Assembly (NCBI RefSeq): GCF_019649055.1
Contig: NW_026570291.1
Span: forward strand, 620,001 to 684,000
DNA: 64,000 nt
Source: Paramacrobiotus metropolitanus
Taxonomy: Eukaryota; Tardigrada; Eutardigrada; Parachela; Macrobiotidae
Direction: 5' to 3'
Shown: in pieces, positions 13,106 to 24,879 of the stretch
How the letters are laid out: every line of letters begins with the position of its first letter
Position numbering within the stretch: position 1 is the first letter of the stretch
Notes under the pieces: model-generated
Database searches by the model: none
Told to the model about the DNA's origin: nothing
What the model saw: only the letters and a program-made list of their open reading frames with translations
Program-made: the position numbers and the translations under genes

Positions 13106-14504
13106 CTCCATCCCCATCACGGCGCAGGGACAGACAAAAATCAAACGACAGATTCCCGACAATCTAGAAAATGTCGAGAGAAGCGCTCTCCAAGAGCAGA
13201 GTAACGGTATAGAGTATTGAACTGAGAAAGGCCATGCAGGACGGAAATGTTAAACGAAGCAACGAGGAGTGCCAGCAACGTGTAAGTTTGGAAAGGACAA
13301 ACTAAGCGCGCGCTGTCTCGGGCAGCAACAGCCGCAAAAGCTCGTGCAATAATTATTCCCCGCGCAAAATGCGCGGACTACATCAGCGACTAGCGATTCA
13401 ATAAATAAAGTCTGCTGTGACTTTAAAACCAGCATTTAAAAAATTTGAATTCGCACTACGTTAAATTTACAGAGCACCGTGAAACATTGGAAGATTTACC
13501 ATATGAAGCGCTGCATAGAATAGCCGACTTGTGATAGTTCTTACCAGTTACCCGGGTCTTCTTTCGCACCGGGGTGTCGAGAAAGACTGCGAAATAAAAC
13601 CTGCAGATTACAATATGCCTGTAACCAAAACGAAAAAATAGTTACCGGTCATTTACTGCAAACTGTAGCAACCCATTCAAAGCATTTCTAGTACACTTTT
13701 GGTGTAAACACTTTTAGTCTGTGTTCGCATCCCAACATCTGTCGTAAATCATAATTGGTTCATTAGGACGTAACGATCATCCTCGGTCTAACAATAAGAC
13801 TCCATTGTAAAGTCAGTAAAGGAAATCCATTTGGCACGAACTACATAATTCTCAGCAGCAGTGTATTATGTCGCGACTGGGCTAACCTCAGTGACGTCAC
13901 TTAACCGTCTCAAACAGTTGCCGGCTAAACTCAATGTCACCGGGGACCTCAAGTTTACAATCATGTACCGTATCGACGGGCAGTTTGACTTACTTCCGGT
14001 GTACACGGCTTTCCAGTCCGCAGATCTGGATTAAACGCCCCATGCGCTACCTGCAGTGATGCCGTTTAGTGTATGTACTGTGAATGCGTATCGTAACTTT
14101 ATTGTCAGAATCGTAGCGCGATCGGGAGCAACTGAATGAATAGGAAAGTCAAGAACCGTAGCTAGGAGAGAAGACAAGATAGCTGCTAAGAAGGTAGAAA
14201 ATATGAAAAGAAAGGGAATCACGAGAACCAACAGAAGCATACATCACATGCCGGAAAGTGTGGCGGAAAAAGCGGCTGAGCCCTTCTAAAAACATTGTTA
14301 ACCTTACAGTATATAATGTTTAACAACAGCAGCAGGGCATAAGCCATTACTTTTGGTCCAATTAAAGCAGAATAATTTTATTAATTTTTTAGTTTCTATC
14401 ACCAACTCTTGCGGCAAAACTATCCAATGACTTCGCCTACTTTGCGCGAGAATTGCTATTTTAATGTGATCTGTAACTTGTACTAGCACTTTGCTCCAGT
14501 GAAT

Positions 14505-14548
14505 TTATTTCTAATCATGACACTATTAAATGTCACGATTAGAAATAA
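14505..14548. repeat. Inverted repeat, 18-bp arms
   Basis: The arms at 14505-14522 and 14531-14548 are complementary at 17 of 18 positions, with an 8-base loop. It lies in noncoding, AT-rich DNA. It may be a small foldback element or cruciform. Confidence 0.8.
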
Positions 14549-15109
14549 TTTGAAATCAAGCATAAAATAGTATCATGTGTGCAGTAACATTCATAACAAA
14601 CGCAGCATAAGTAAAAGACAACATACATAAAAAGCGTAACACAAGTAACATGACGATCATAACAAGCATAACATAACTTACATAATAACAAAACATACAT
14701 AAAACCTTTTGGCACGAACGGCTCGTCATAGTTTTGCCTTGCAAGATGTTCGACAACCAAGTCGATTGTTTCTGGCCAGCAACAGAGTCATAATTCAAGA
14801 AAATGCGCAATAAGCCAGATTTCCAAATACAGGATAAACAGCAAAAGTTGTGAATTCTTCCGTTCATTACAAGTAATGACCCGTATTCCAGGGCCAACTG
14901 AGCCCCATCGTTTTGGGCTCAGCTTATCCTACCAGTCGGGTCTCTTTGGGGCCAAAACACACAAAAAAATTAAAACAAAATCGAATGTATTCTTGTTACA
15001 GATTCAAATACAATAACTAGGAACATTCGGTCTCTAAATCTCGCTTGCTTGCAATGTTGGACGTGATGTTGGTATGGGTGCAAGAGGAACAGCAATCGTA
15101 TTTGCAGCT

Positions 15110-15148
15110 ATTCGTATGAATGCTGCACAGTGCAGCATTCATACGAAT
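15110..15148. repeat. Perfect 39-base palindrome, 19-bp arms with 1-base centre
   Basis: The 19 bases at 15110-15128 are the exact reverse complement of 15130-15148, with a single A at 15129. No gene is nearby. A palindrome this perfect suggests a recent foldback event, a template-switch artefact or a foldback transposon remnant. Confidence 0.9.
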
Positions 15149-16230
15149 CATTGTTACCACTTACCAGTGCTGCAGAAAGGAGGAATTTCATCGTTCCAAA
15201 ATGCGGTGAGAATTAATCACGTACTAAACTTTTTTGGACATAGAGCTGAACGATAAATTTAGGGCTCACTAACAAGAAATCTCGACACTGGATTCTTGTT
15301 GATTACCAAATTTTAAATAAACTTCCACAAAACGTCAGGCAATAAAAATCTTCTTTTGACCGCTGCCGCTATCTTAAATAACTATTCCCTGTGCAGCGGA
15401 AGCTGAACTCGACGCTGGGAATTGGATTCTGGGATAAACAGACTGAATTTGTGCTTATGTATACATAAGTACATTTGACGGTACATTTTGTCGGACCGGG
15501 TCCTTTAATCTGCTGCACAAAATATGAAAAATACTTATGTGTGGATGAAGTTTTTTTGAAAGCCGGTGAAATTTTATTATTGTTAGTCATAGATATGGCA
15601 TAGGAGTTAATTCACTGTTTCCCTCAAGGACAACAACTGACGAGACAGTAAAGCCTTTGAGCTATCAATCCGCTGTACAGCTAGCGGTCCGTAACAGTAG
15701 CTTTGAATTACTTACCTTGCATATCAACTGTAGTTTCAGTGAGTGCTTGTTAAATTTAATAATTCGAAGGTTGAATCTGGTACAGTTTTAACTGATCACT
15801 GAGAACAGCAGTCATCCGTTAAGTACCAAATAAACACAATAATATAAAGAGATGCTCCCAAGTCAGGCTTTATTACCCGGCTCTTTTATACAAGTACGAG
15901 TATTTTTCTTTTACCTTCGTCCTGTGGTATAACATTGGCAGACGTAATTATGTCTCGCCAATCTTGCCATTACATGTATTTTTTATTCACCTTGAGTGTA
16001 GTGGACAGCATTACAAAAATACTATCAAACTAAAAAGTTATCTCTATTTGAGCGCGTGGAGACAGTGGCGTATAATTTGATGAAAATCATACTAGAAGTA
16101 TGGTATGCGTATAACTTTCGCATGCGCTTTATTTATTCAAAACGTTATTAATACCATCACCAGAGCTGGAAAAGTGGAATATGGGGTACCTTGTGGAAAT
16201 AGTTCCCCTTAGGAATTCTGTACGAGTATG

Positions 16231-16344
16231 ATTACAGAATATTAGCACAAACCGATGCTACACTGAGCACTATATTAGCACAATATTAGCACACTGAGCA
16301 CTATATTAGCACAATATATTACAGAATATTAGCACAAACCGATG
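16231..16344. repeat. Nested direct repeats
   Basis: A 27-base unit at 16231-16257 recurs at 16318-16344. Between them a CACTGAGCACTATATTAGCA unit occurs twice. It lies about 270 bases past the stop of the first guanylate cyclase, so it could be in its 3' flank. Confidence 0.85.
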
Positions 16345-16613
16345 TGTTCCGTAATACTATGCAAGATGGATCCGCTGCCTATTGACCTTTTCCATGACGT
16401 TGTCCCTAAAGACAGGTTCAACTTTGGGCAAAAGTTTGAGTACTTTGACAGTAATGCCAAGACACCGTTACTTCTGCAGAATATTGACTACTTTAAATTA
16501 ATTTATTGAACACGCACTAAGCGGTTCGCAACAATGAGTCCAGTCATTTAATTGGACCAGCTGACAGATAGATCAAACCAAAAACAACACAATGTGGAGA
16601 TAAAGCTATATTT

Positions 16614-19600
16614 TCATTTCACTTGACCTATATCTAGTAAAGAAGACAACCGTTCGTCCTCTGTGGCATCGTATTCAGGAAGCACTCCACTGAACTCATC
16701 ACTGCTTATCAACCAGTAAGTCAACATGGCGCCTTTTCCCTGTAAAACCCATGGCAAATGGCAATATTCTTGTTAATTTAGAATTTTAGACCGCAAATGC
16801 GAGTACGCGGAGTACCGCGTTATCGATTTTCCATCCTATGTATACCTTGACGTCACGTAATCCTCGTTCAACAATCCGATAAATATTAAATTCATCGAGT
16901 AAAACTTTTGTAGCTTCCGACAACTGGATTCGTAAAGGTAACGATGAGCTCTCCATCCTGGAAGCAGTATTGACTGCAAATCAAGAAGCGGCGTTAACGG
17001 TAAGACAAGTGATCTGGACTGAATTCGTAACCGCGTACCAGTATCACCAAATAGGCAGTAGTGAGGCATTTTCAGTCCCACTATGCCAGCTATCACAGGC
17101 CCGCTGTTGATTCCAATCCGTACTTTCAGCGGCTCCGTAAGAAAATCAGAAATTTTCACACTTATAACTGTGCTAAGGATGCTTAAAGCGAGATTGGCAA
17201 TTTCCGCGGAATGTTTGTTCCCGTTACGGTTTGGAATTCCGGAGACGCACATATAAGCGTCGCCAATTGTTTCCACTTTGTACACGTCAGAACTTTGTAT
17301 TATGACGGCATCGAAAGCTGCAAAACACTATTATAGTATTATACGGAGTGAATTTTTATTGACGTTAAATACTCCTACCTGAGTAAAGGTCATTCAAAAG
17401 TTTGACAACTTCAAAAGGTGTGTGAGCAGAGGCAAAGGTTGTAAAGCCAACAATATCTGAGAAGAAAACCGTGGCACTCTCGAAGTATTCAGGCTCCACT
17501 AATTCGCCACTGGCTAGCTTCGCAGCCAAAGCAGCCGGAAGCATATTGTTCAGCAATGATTCCAGACTCTTGGTCGTCTTCTCCAGATCTCGGGTTCGCT
17601 CCATGACTTTTTCCTCTAAATTAACTGCATACCGTTCTACCGCCACCATCATCGTATCCAAGATGCTTTTCTGCTTGGGATTGGCCATTTTCAGCTGCTT
17701 TAAAATCTCGGAAAACGTCGGTCGATTGTGGGGAGTGGTATCCCACGTGGACCAAATCAGCGCTCCGATTTCATCGAACTTCATGGCCAGTTCGTTATAG
17801 TACGCCGGGCGCAGTTGCTCCGATTTGATTTGCTTCAGTAGCATTTGCGGGGATTTGTAGAGATCCTCACTGAGCGCTTTCAGTACGGATTCATACGGTT
17901 CACAACCGGCGAACGTCTCATAGACGACGACACCGTAGCTGTAGACATCGGCGGATTTCTGCATGCCACCGGCGGCGTAAACTCCGGCAATCCACACCAG
18001 GGCTTCGGGAGCGGTCCAGAAGAGCAGTTTGTAGTAGTCATACTGGCTGATCTCTTGATTCTGCTCGTCTTGGAGCGCGCTGTGCACCCGCTCAAATGCG
18101 TAGAATTCAACCTTTTGGGCTTTATGCAGAGATAGTTGTTCCCAGTCGCCAATGACGACGTTCCACCGGGCATCAATATAGCAGCAGCTTGTTGTCAGCT
18201 GACCGTGGATAATGTTTTTCTGATGCAGGTGAGCCATGCCTTTCGCAATGTCGTTAATGATCGAGTTGCGAAAGATGTTATCCAGGTTGAACTTAGTTGT
18301 TCGCAGAATGTCGGTGAGTCTACCTGTAAAGAATCCGACATTTGCTAGTATTTTACAATTGCAGTTTACTTACATATGTTTCTGTTTCTGGGAGCTAAGT
18401 TTTCAGTCGCTGTTAATAGTGGCAGGATTAAAATAATGTTTCTAAAATTTTGAGGCACGATATAAGGTAGGCACGATATAAGGTAGATACAAGGTAGATA
18501 CAGTTAAATGCACCATTTAGCATAATTACTGAAAATTAATTAGCAGTTTGTCAAGTGGTTTCACTGCTATGAAAAAATTGTACAAACTCTTTATACTATA
18601 ATTAGTCCGCAGTTTCCGAAATTGGTCACAATGAATTGCGATCACTTATTTTAAAAATTTGACATATACTGTACATAGTGCTTATTTCAATACCTTTTGT
18701 AGGACATATACTGACCACCTTCCACCGTTCCTTCCTTTCACAAATTCCAATAAATTTCACGAGATTCCCCTGTGCGATCTCGTCGCGAAAGCGGACCAAC
18801 GCAATTTTGGCCTGCCAGGTCAGTTCCTCAGGATTCAAATGCGCGCATAATGGCGTCAAAAGGAGATTATCTCCGATAATCTGCTGAATAATTTCCCGTT
18901 CAAATCCGGTCGCCATCCAATCAATTATCGTCGAACTGGGGCCAGACTGTTTGGTCTTGGTGCTGGTGACAGAACCTATCGGCTTCATTTGCGTTTCGAT
19001 CTGATTATTGGACAAGATGAATGAATTTGTTAGGGCGCTCTTATGTTTCTGATACTTGGAATAACCCAACACTGACAGGACGATTAAGACAACCACCATA
19101 ACAAGAACGATGACAATAGCGGTGGGCAATTTCCACGCGTCACGGGAACCGTTTTCTACGGATATAGCGTACTCCGTCATCTCTTTAACGCTTTGACCCT
19201 GACAAATCATCTGGTTGAGCGCTTGCTGCTTGACCTGGTTAAAGGCGTTGTCGTTGAGCGGCACTTTCAAGAGATCACGGGCCACAGTTTGCGCTAAAGG
19301 GTCACTCAGTAAATAATCCAGCATACGGTACAGTTCCATGGCGACGGTGCAGTTACGCATGGTTGTTTTACGGATGACAAAGTATGTGAAGCCGGCAATG
19401 GGATAGGTCAAGTCCCTGGAAGATTGTTCAGATCAGATGTTAATCGCGCACTAAAACTGGGTGACGCATCCAGAGCGGATTGAACGTTTCTCAGGTTCGG
19501 ATAAATCAGGTAGCCGTCTTTATTTTGTAGGCGGGCTTCCATTAGGTTAGAATCTCTTGCATCAGATGTTCCCAAATACCCGATAGAGTACTTGTTCTCC

Positions 19601-21257
19601 ATGATAATAGCGGCTACGCCTCGGCCGGCGTTGCCGCATCGGATTGTTAAACTGGCGTTCCATTTTACCGGTTGTCCGTTTTTACACCCTGCAATGTTCC
19701 AGTTAAGCGCTATAAAATATTACTGTAGGCCAGCATTACAAGGCTTCCATATATTTCCATTGGTTATAAACTTATTAATATAATTAATGACACGAATCTA
19801 TACTTTGCATATTGTGAAACCTTTTGCAGTTCGCTTTAACACCGTACAATAACAAAAATGCATTTACGCACGTAGTAATTATATTAATTGCATGATCGAG
19901 AAATGGTGATACGGACCATCGCTAAACCTTGAATAAGTGGTTTTCCACATAGGGCTGAAGCGTCCCAGCGCTCCTGAGAATATCTGCGTTGTTCCTGAGC
20001 CATCGGCACGTACGACCACGGTGATTGTGCGGTTAACATCACGCAACGCTTCATTGTACATCACAATCAAAGGATCGTTCCAATAGATTATCGTCCCGTT
20101 GAATATACCCACGAGTGCCTCTTGGGAAAGGTTTAAACATCCAGATAATTCTTGAGAAGCGTTGCTGCAGTTAGGAGAAAGCTCAGGTAGATTGTACGCC
20201 AGCGAGACCGATCTAGAACAAAAATGCCGAATCAAGATTATTTAAAGCAGTACAAAGCTTCGATTCCCCAGCAGGTCACAGTTTAGCGGAAACTGTGGAC
20301 TTCCACCTGATAATAAGAATTTTAAACAATAAATGATAATTATAACTTTTAATGTTTTCATTATACCGTATACCTACGTCTGGATTTCGTAAAATGTTTC
20401 TGTAAAGGCTATTTCTCTGTAAGGGATCGAATACCGAACGATAAAAATTGGTATATTTAAATACCCGGGACATTTCAATACGGCTTCCCGCTAAGCTATA
20501 TATAGGTTCAATTTCAGAAATCGTCTTTTGACGTGCGTTATGATAAAAGCATCTTACGCGGCCATTGTAGGAAACATTTGGAAGTCAGGAAATGCATCGT
20601 ACGTTGCATTATTCAGCTCCGCATCCGATCCTGCCACGTCGAATTCACCGGTTTTCAGTTTGGCGATCCCTTCTCCGCTGCCGACCCCCTGATAGCTAAA
20701 CTCTACTCGCACAAACTTTGAACGGTAGGCTTGATAAACAGGTTTCCAAACCTGCTAACGAAGCAGACCACTTATTTATGTACAAGTACGACACGCAAAG
20801 GAGTCAGTAATGATTCATTTTAGCGTATAATGCGTTTTAGCGTAAAAAACATGTGTATAATAAGGTCACACTTGCATTGTTGCCGCGTGGTACAAAAACT
20901 ATGCCAAAGCATAACAGAACATCACAAAGCTCCAAGCCGTTCAAAAAACCTGTATGGTCTGACCATTAAATTCAGCACCGGTGAAATCATCGCAAGCTCT
21001 TCTAACCACTCAACTGTAAATTATAGACGCCATACGGTTAATAAGCGTCTTGCTGAGGAAAATCTTTTTTTGTATTTCTGGTAACAAACACTGTTGTGAC
21101 AAACACTGTGACCGACCTTATAAACATCAAGGGGCAACGTCGAACCTCCAGCATGAATTAATGTCGATGGCAGTTCGGCATTCAGAAAATGCTTGGGCAC
21201 AAATACAAACACAATCAGCAAAACAGCACACTTCCGTTTTTCCGATGCAATCTTCAT
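16614..21257 (-). CDS. Receptor guanylate cyclase with PstS-like phosphate-binding ectodomain (copy A)
   Basis: Eight exons on the minus strand: 21257-21117, 20751-20558, 20212-19917, 19688-18694, 18323-17379, 17317-17039, 16973-16846, 16739-16614. Splice phases agree, giving about 1034 residues if one missing base near 19413 is allowed for. Order: signal peptide (1-28); PstS-type periplasmic binding fold (about 30-385); one membrane helix (about 399-421); kinase-homology domain with HGQLTTSCC and GDWE in place of HRD and DFG, so a pseudokinase; coiled-coil linker; class III cyclase with [18 protein letters not shown] and a Cys before LFGDT. The Glu and Cys fit GTP use. Bacterial PstS phosphate contacts have counterparts: T40, S72, D90, R180, D182, S184, G185, T186. 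Inference: an extracellular phosphate or similar oxyanion controls cGMP production. The frame break is probably an assembly deletion, since copy B reads through there. Confidence 0.9.
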
Positions 21258-22161
21258 GATCACCCAGAAAACGCAATTTTAAAGTCCCTTAATTACGTAG
21301 GTTTAAGTTAACGAATTAAAGAACGCAGGCAGGTGGAAGAGTTGGGATTATACGCAGTTGCGTGCGGGAAAGTGATAACCATTTTATTGTCACGTTCGGA
21401 ATAAGCTTCCAACAGATCCGGGATAATTGGGATTGTCTAAGCCGGGCAGCCTAATAGTGCCGGTAGGGACCCAAAGAAAAGAAACGCATCGCATCGCGGC
21501 CGTTCAATCGATTTCGACAAGCCGCACGTATGCATGGGCGCTCTGCCTATAGAACCCTGCCCTGCCATCTTCCTTTAATCAAGTGCAACAGTATTGTGAC
21601 CTCGATCGAAGGCGCGTTTTGAATCTGCCATGGAATTCTCAGCCTGAGCATTTCCTCAAAAGGAAAATCTGATCCACCCCTTAATGCTGAATTGCTGCAC
21701 GCAAATCTGCACAAACGATAATTACGAGTACTGTACTTTTAGCAGGCTGACAACAGGCCTGTACCGCAGCATCTTATCTCATATTGTTATACGTACATTA
21801 TTAATAAGAGCTGTCAAGCTTTTTAAGCTTTTTGCAGTGAATCTATTATTGCATAAAAGTTAAAATATGATTTCCTTTCTTATTCGAATTATTTTCCTAA
21901 AAGATTTTCTGGAAAGCGTTAGCAGATTTCGAAATTATGTTTTTTTGTGCTGTTCCTCTTCTTTACATTAAACATCACAGTTGTGAAGTTGAATTTATAT
22001 TCACTGTTGTTCTCGCTGTTCCTACAAATACTCTTCATATACTACAAAGTAGTACGTATTAGGTAAACGCGTTGCAGTTACAGCTAATTACACGGTTACA
22101 CCAAACCATGCGAATAGATATACGAGATAACATCAAGCAGTATACCAACTGTGCCTCATAC

Positions 22162-22272
22162 CTTGTAGATCTCAATGGGCAAAGTGGCTCCTCCACTGTG
22201 TATATAATGCACCGGAATGCACCATCGTATCGGAAATATCAGACTCGTTGTCGCTATTAATACGGCGAACAT
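22162..22272 (-). CDS. Extra signal-peptide exon of the PstS-like cyclase (alternative first exon or remnant)
   Basis: A 37-codon frame starts with ATG at 22272 and ends at a GTATGAG donor after 22162, in phase 0. It encodes a hydrophobic leader followed by HSGGATLPIEIYK, which matches the end of exon 1 of copy A ([13 protein letters not shown]) and of copy B. The phase lets it splice to exon 2 of copy A (20751-20558). It sits about 0.9 kb upstream of exon 1 of copy A. The exon at 30712-30818 holds the same relative position before copy B and resembles this one more than it resembles either exon 1. Either each gene has two alternative first exons, or a third receptor was lost apart from its first exon. 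No matching downstream exons of a separate gene are visible. Confidence 0.7.
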
Positions 22273-23512
22273 CTCTTGAAAAATAGCAACCGCACGTTTA
22301 AAGGCATTGATCCTTCGTTAACAACTGGCGCCGAGCAATGTCTTTAACAGCTTAAGATGCAAGAAAATCCAGGCACATTCTGGAGCGTCACCATTTCACC
22401 GGCATGATGCGAAATACGTACACATTTCCTGAAATGGTATCAAGGACAGTAGCATCTTAATTAAACTTGTGCTCAGATGCAAAAACCTACTTCCGCCACG
22501 CAAGGTATTTGAGCAGGCTACTGCATATTTGTATCGTAGGAAAAAGCACCGTCTTTCCATTACTGCAGTTGTGGATACAGTGCGAATATTGAACCTGCTC
22601 TGCCAGTCCACGATTCAGCGTGCCGGTTCAGTTTCATCCAAAACCAGATTAAGTCAGCACAATGTACAGCTGGGATCCGGTTCGGGATAAAATTCCCATC
22701 ATAAGGGCGCTAAGTAGCGGTAGGGCTGATGGCCTCATACTTACGATTACCGCTTATGCTGCTTTTGAAAACTGAGACTGACGATGGAAAGGCAATAAAA
22801 TTAGCAAATTAACCATTTTTCATAAACTCGTACAATTTCCGGCAGGTGAATGGTGCATGCTCTAACGGCGTGCTCTTGTACATGTTTGCTTTACATGCAA
22901 GAGGCGCTGCTGGTATAGTAAAATAATGGAGCAAAGTGTGTGCGTCTGAAATAATAACCACGACCTTCAAGACTGAAATTTTGATTCTGGTGATCTTTAG
23001 TGTGCAACATAACTTTCATTACAGTAAAAACACACGATTATTGCCTCGATGGCTGTTTTCCCGGCTTTCGGCAATTCGATTATCAAATAAGTATCTGTAC
23101 TATGCAGCTTTCCCGAGCTTTCTAATTGTAGCATCTTTATTTTCGATAAATTATCCTTAATCAATTTCCAGAATGTAATAGTAAAAAAATTGTTCATACA
23201 TCGAGCAAAAGAAACATTTCAGACAATAAAATGTCGGTCGGTGTCGGTTCATTTTCCCGCTGCCTCAAGGACAAATGCTTTATGTAGCACCTTAGAGCTT
23301 ACACTAGCAAATCATACATCGTATAAATCACGGTAATTTCTGATTTCTTAAAGTGTTATTCGTCATTGAGACATAAAACAGCGTCAGCAGAATATCGTAA
23401 GCTGTATCAGTGTTATGCTTGGAAAAGCATCAGCTTTAGTAAAACCTTCACGCCAACATTGTTATTAACATAAATAAAAAGGGGCATCGTCGATCGAAAC
23501 GGAAATAGGATT
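22273..23512. other. No supported gene
   Basis: Spacer upstream of the cyclase A first exons. It would be expected to hold their promoter, but I cannot point to a specific element. Short frames only. Confidence 0.45.
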
Positions 23513-24302
23513 CTAATTATTAAAGAAAAGTAATATACTAGAAACCATGTTCACTGCGAGGAAAAGCCCAAACATGGATGCCGCAAAGGTTTTTACAACG
23601 TAGTGTACTTTGTCGATGATTTCCCAGTTATCATCGACAAACTCCATGAAGTCAAGGCTTTCCTCGTATAAAATACATGGTATCAGTAATACTACGACAG
23701 CACATATCAGTACGCCCATGACTGTCAGTATTCCATGTACAGGATTAACGATCCCCAGAAGCTTGTACCAGAGGCTATCGGGATTCGGTTTCCAGGATAA
23801 CGCACAAGTACTAGTATTGGAGGTCTTTGCAGGCACATCGGATTTCGGCGAGACTGGGTTATCTTTCAACGCTACGTCTGGAACCGGGCAGGTATCGGGA
23901 CCATGTGGAGCGATTCGGTCAGTAAGTAACTGAATGTTAGAACTATAAATACAAACAAACACGCTAAGCTCTTCAATGCTACAAAATTCACTAGTAACCA
24001 CTCTGGCTATTCGTTATTACAACAGCTATAAAAATCGCAGTTTTTCGAAAAAAAACACGCCATCTTAAATCGTTATAATTTGCTGGTATACTGACTGATC
24101 TTCGTTACTTCATGACTTTGACGTAGTGACTGAGGATTTGCAGATGGGTTTGTGTTGTCAGCGTTGCCGCAGTCACATTCAGTGAACTGCGAAGCTGTTG
24201 ATCATCAAAATCCAGGAATGCGGTGGTGCCACAGTAGCCACTAAACGTCATGATAACGGTAACGCTGCACAGCAGCGGCAGTAGCTTTGCAAAAGTGATC
24301 AT
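23513..24302 (-). CDS. Small secreted-start, two-pass membrane protein with DTCP motif (paralogue 1)
   Basis: Two exons on the minus strand, 24302-24109 and 23942-23513, joined in phase 2 give 207 residues. There is an N-terminal hydrophobic leader and a short extracellular part with an N-x-T site. A conserved segment NIQLLTDRI, then DTCP, opens exon 2. Two hydrophobic spans follow (GILTVMGVLICAVVVLLIPC and a span near the C-terminus starting ASMFGLFLAVN). The gene at 50720-51613 has the same two-exon layout, the same intron phase and the matching NIQILVDRI and DTCP motifs, which supports both models. I do not recognise the family. The gene lies between the two cyclase copies on the same strand. 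Confidence 0.75.
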
Positions 24303-24879
24303 GTCGGGTATTATAGCTAAACCGACGACAGACCTATGTCGTTCCGCAGCACGAGAAACTTTTCTAAAACAGCTGGCAAGAATTTTAAAGGGCTTAAGTT
24401 TAATAAGATGTAATTATGCAGGCCCGCGAAATGCTCCTGAAATGACAACTAGTCCTTAACCTCCACACGCGTCAGTTTGGCTTCGTCTTCTGATGATGTC
24501 TTTTATGGTGAAGCAGTTGACAGCAGGCGGATGCGCGCAATAGACTTAAGACTATGTACGGGAATTCTCACATCAATCACATTCACTTCTCCAGTTCTTT
24601 GAAAAATTAGCCATCAATCAACTAGAATGCGAAACTTGCTTCGTAACCGCTCCGTAACCGCTTGCTCCGTAACAGCATATCTTTTAAAACGTTTCGTCTA
24701 AACCAGTTGTGTGTAGTCTGCAGATGAAGTATTTTCTACGTCATTCTAATGTCCTGCACGAGTACATCTGATTTTCTGCCGGATGAATAAGGTGTACATT
24801 GCCGCGTGAGTAGAACTAAGCTTTATTAATTATGTTTTTCGTGATCAACAAAGATCATCGGATGTGATTGGATTTTTAC
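24303..24879. other. No supported gene
   Basis: Spacer between the start of the DTCP gene and the stop codon of cyclase copy B. It must include the 3' flank of copy B and the upstream region of the DTCP gene. I see no distinct signal. Confidence 0.45.

Larger units (their letters stand above)
11130..16613. other. Gene-poor spacer with repeats and hairpins
   Basis: No gene is supported over about 5.5 kb. The interval contains a CTGT-type microsatellite and an ACTTCCTTA repeat block (12980-13105), two strong hairpins (14505-14548 and 15110-15148) and a compact tandem repeat (16231-16344). Open frames are short and low in complexity, such as the hydrophobic minus frame at 14556-14897 that arises from ATAACA-rich sequence. 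Confidence 0.5.

Noticed and set aside
14556-14897. Hydrophobic 113-codon minus-strand frame as a membrane protein
   Set aside because: It derives from ATAACA/ACATAA-rich low-complexity DNA and has no homologue or splice support.
18694-21257. Bacterial contamination or a stand-alone horizontally acquired PstS gene
   Set aside because: The PstS-like segment is split by introns with good splice sites and runs in phase into a membrane helix and the cyclase, in two parallel copies.
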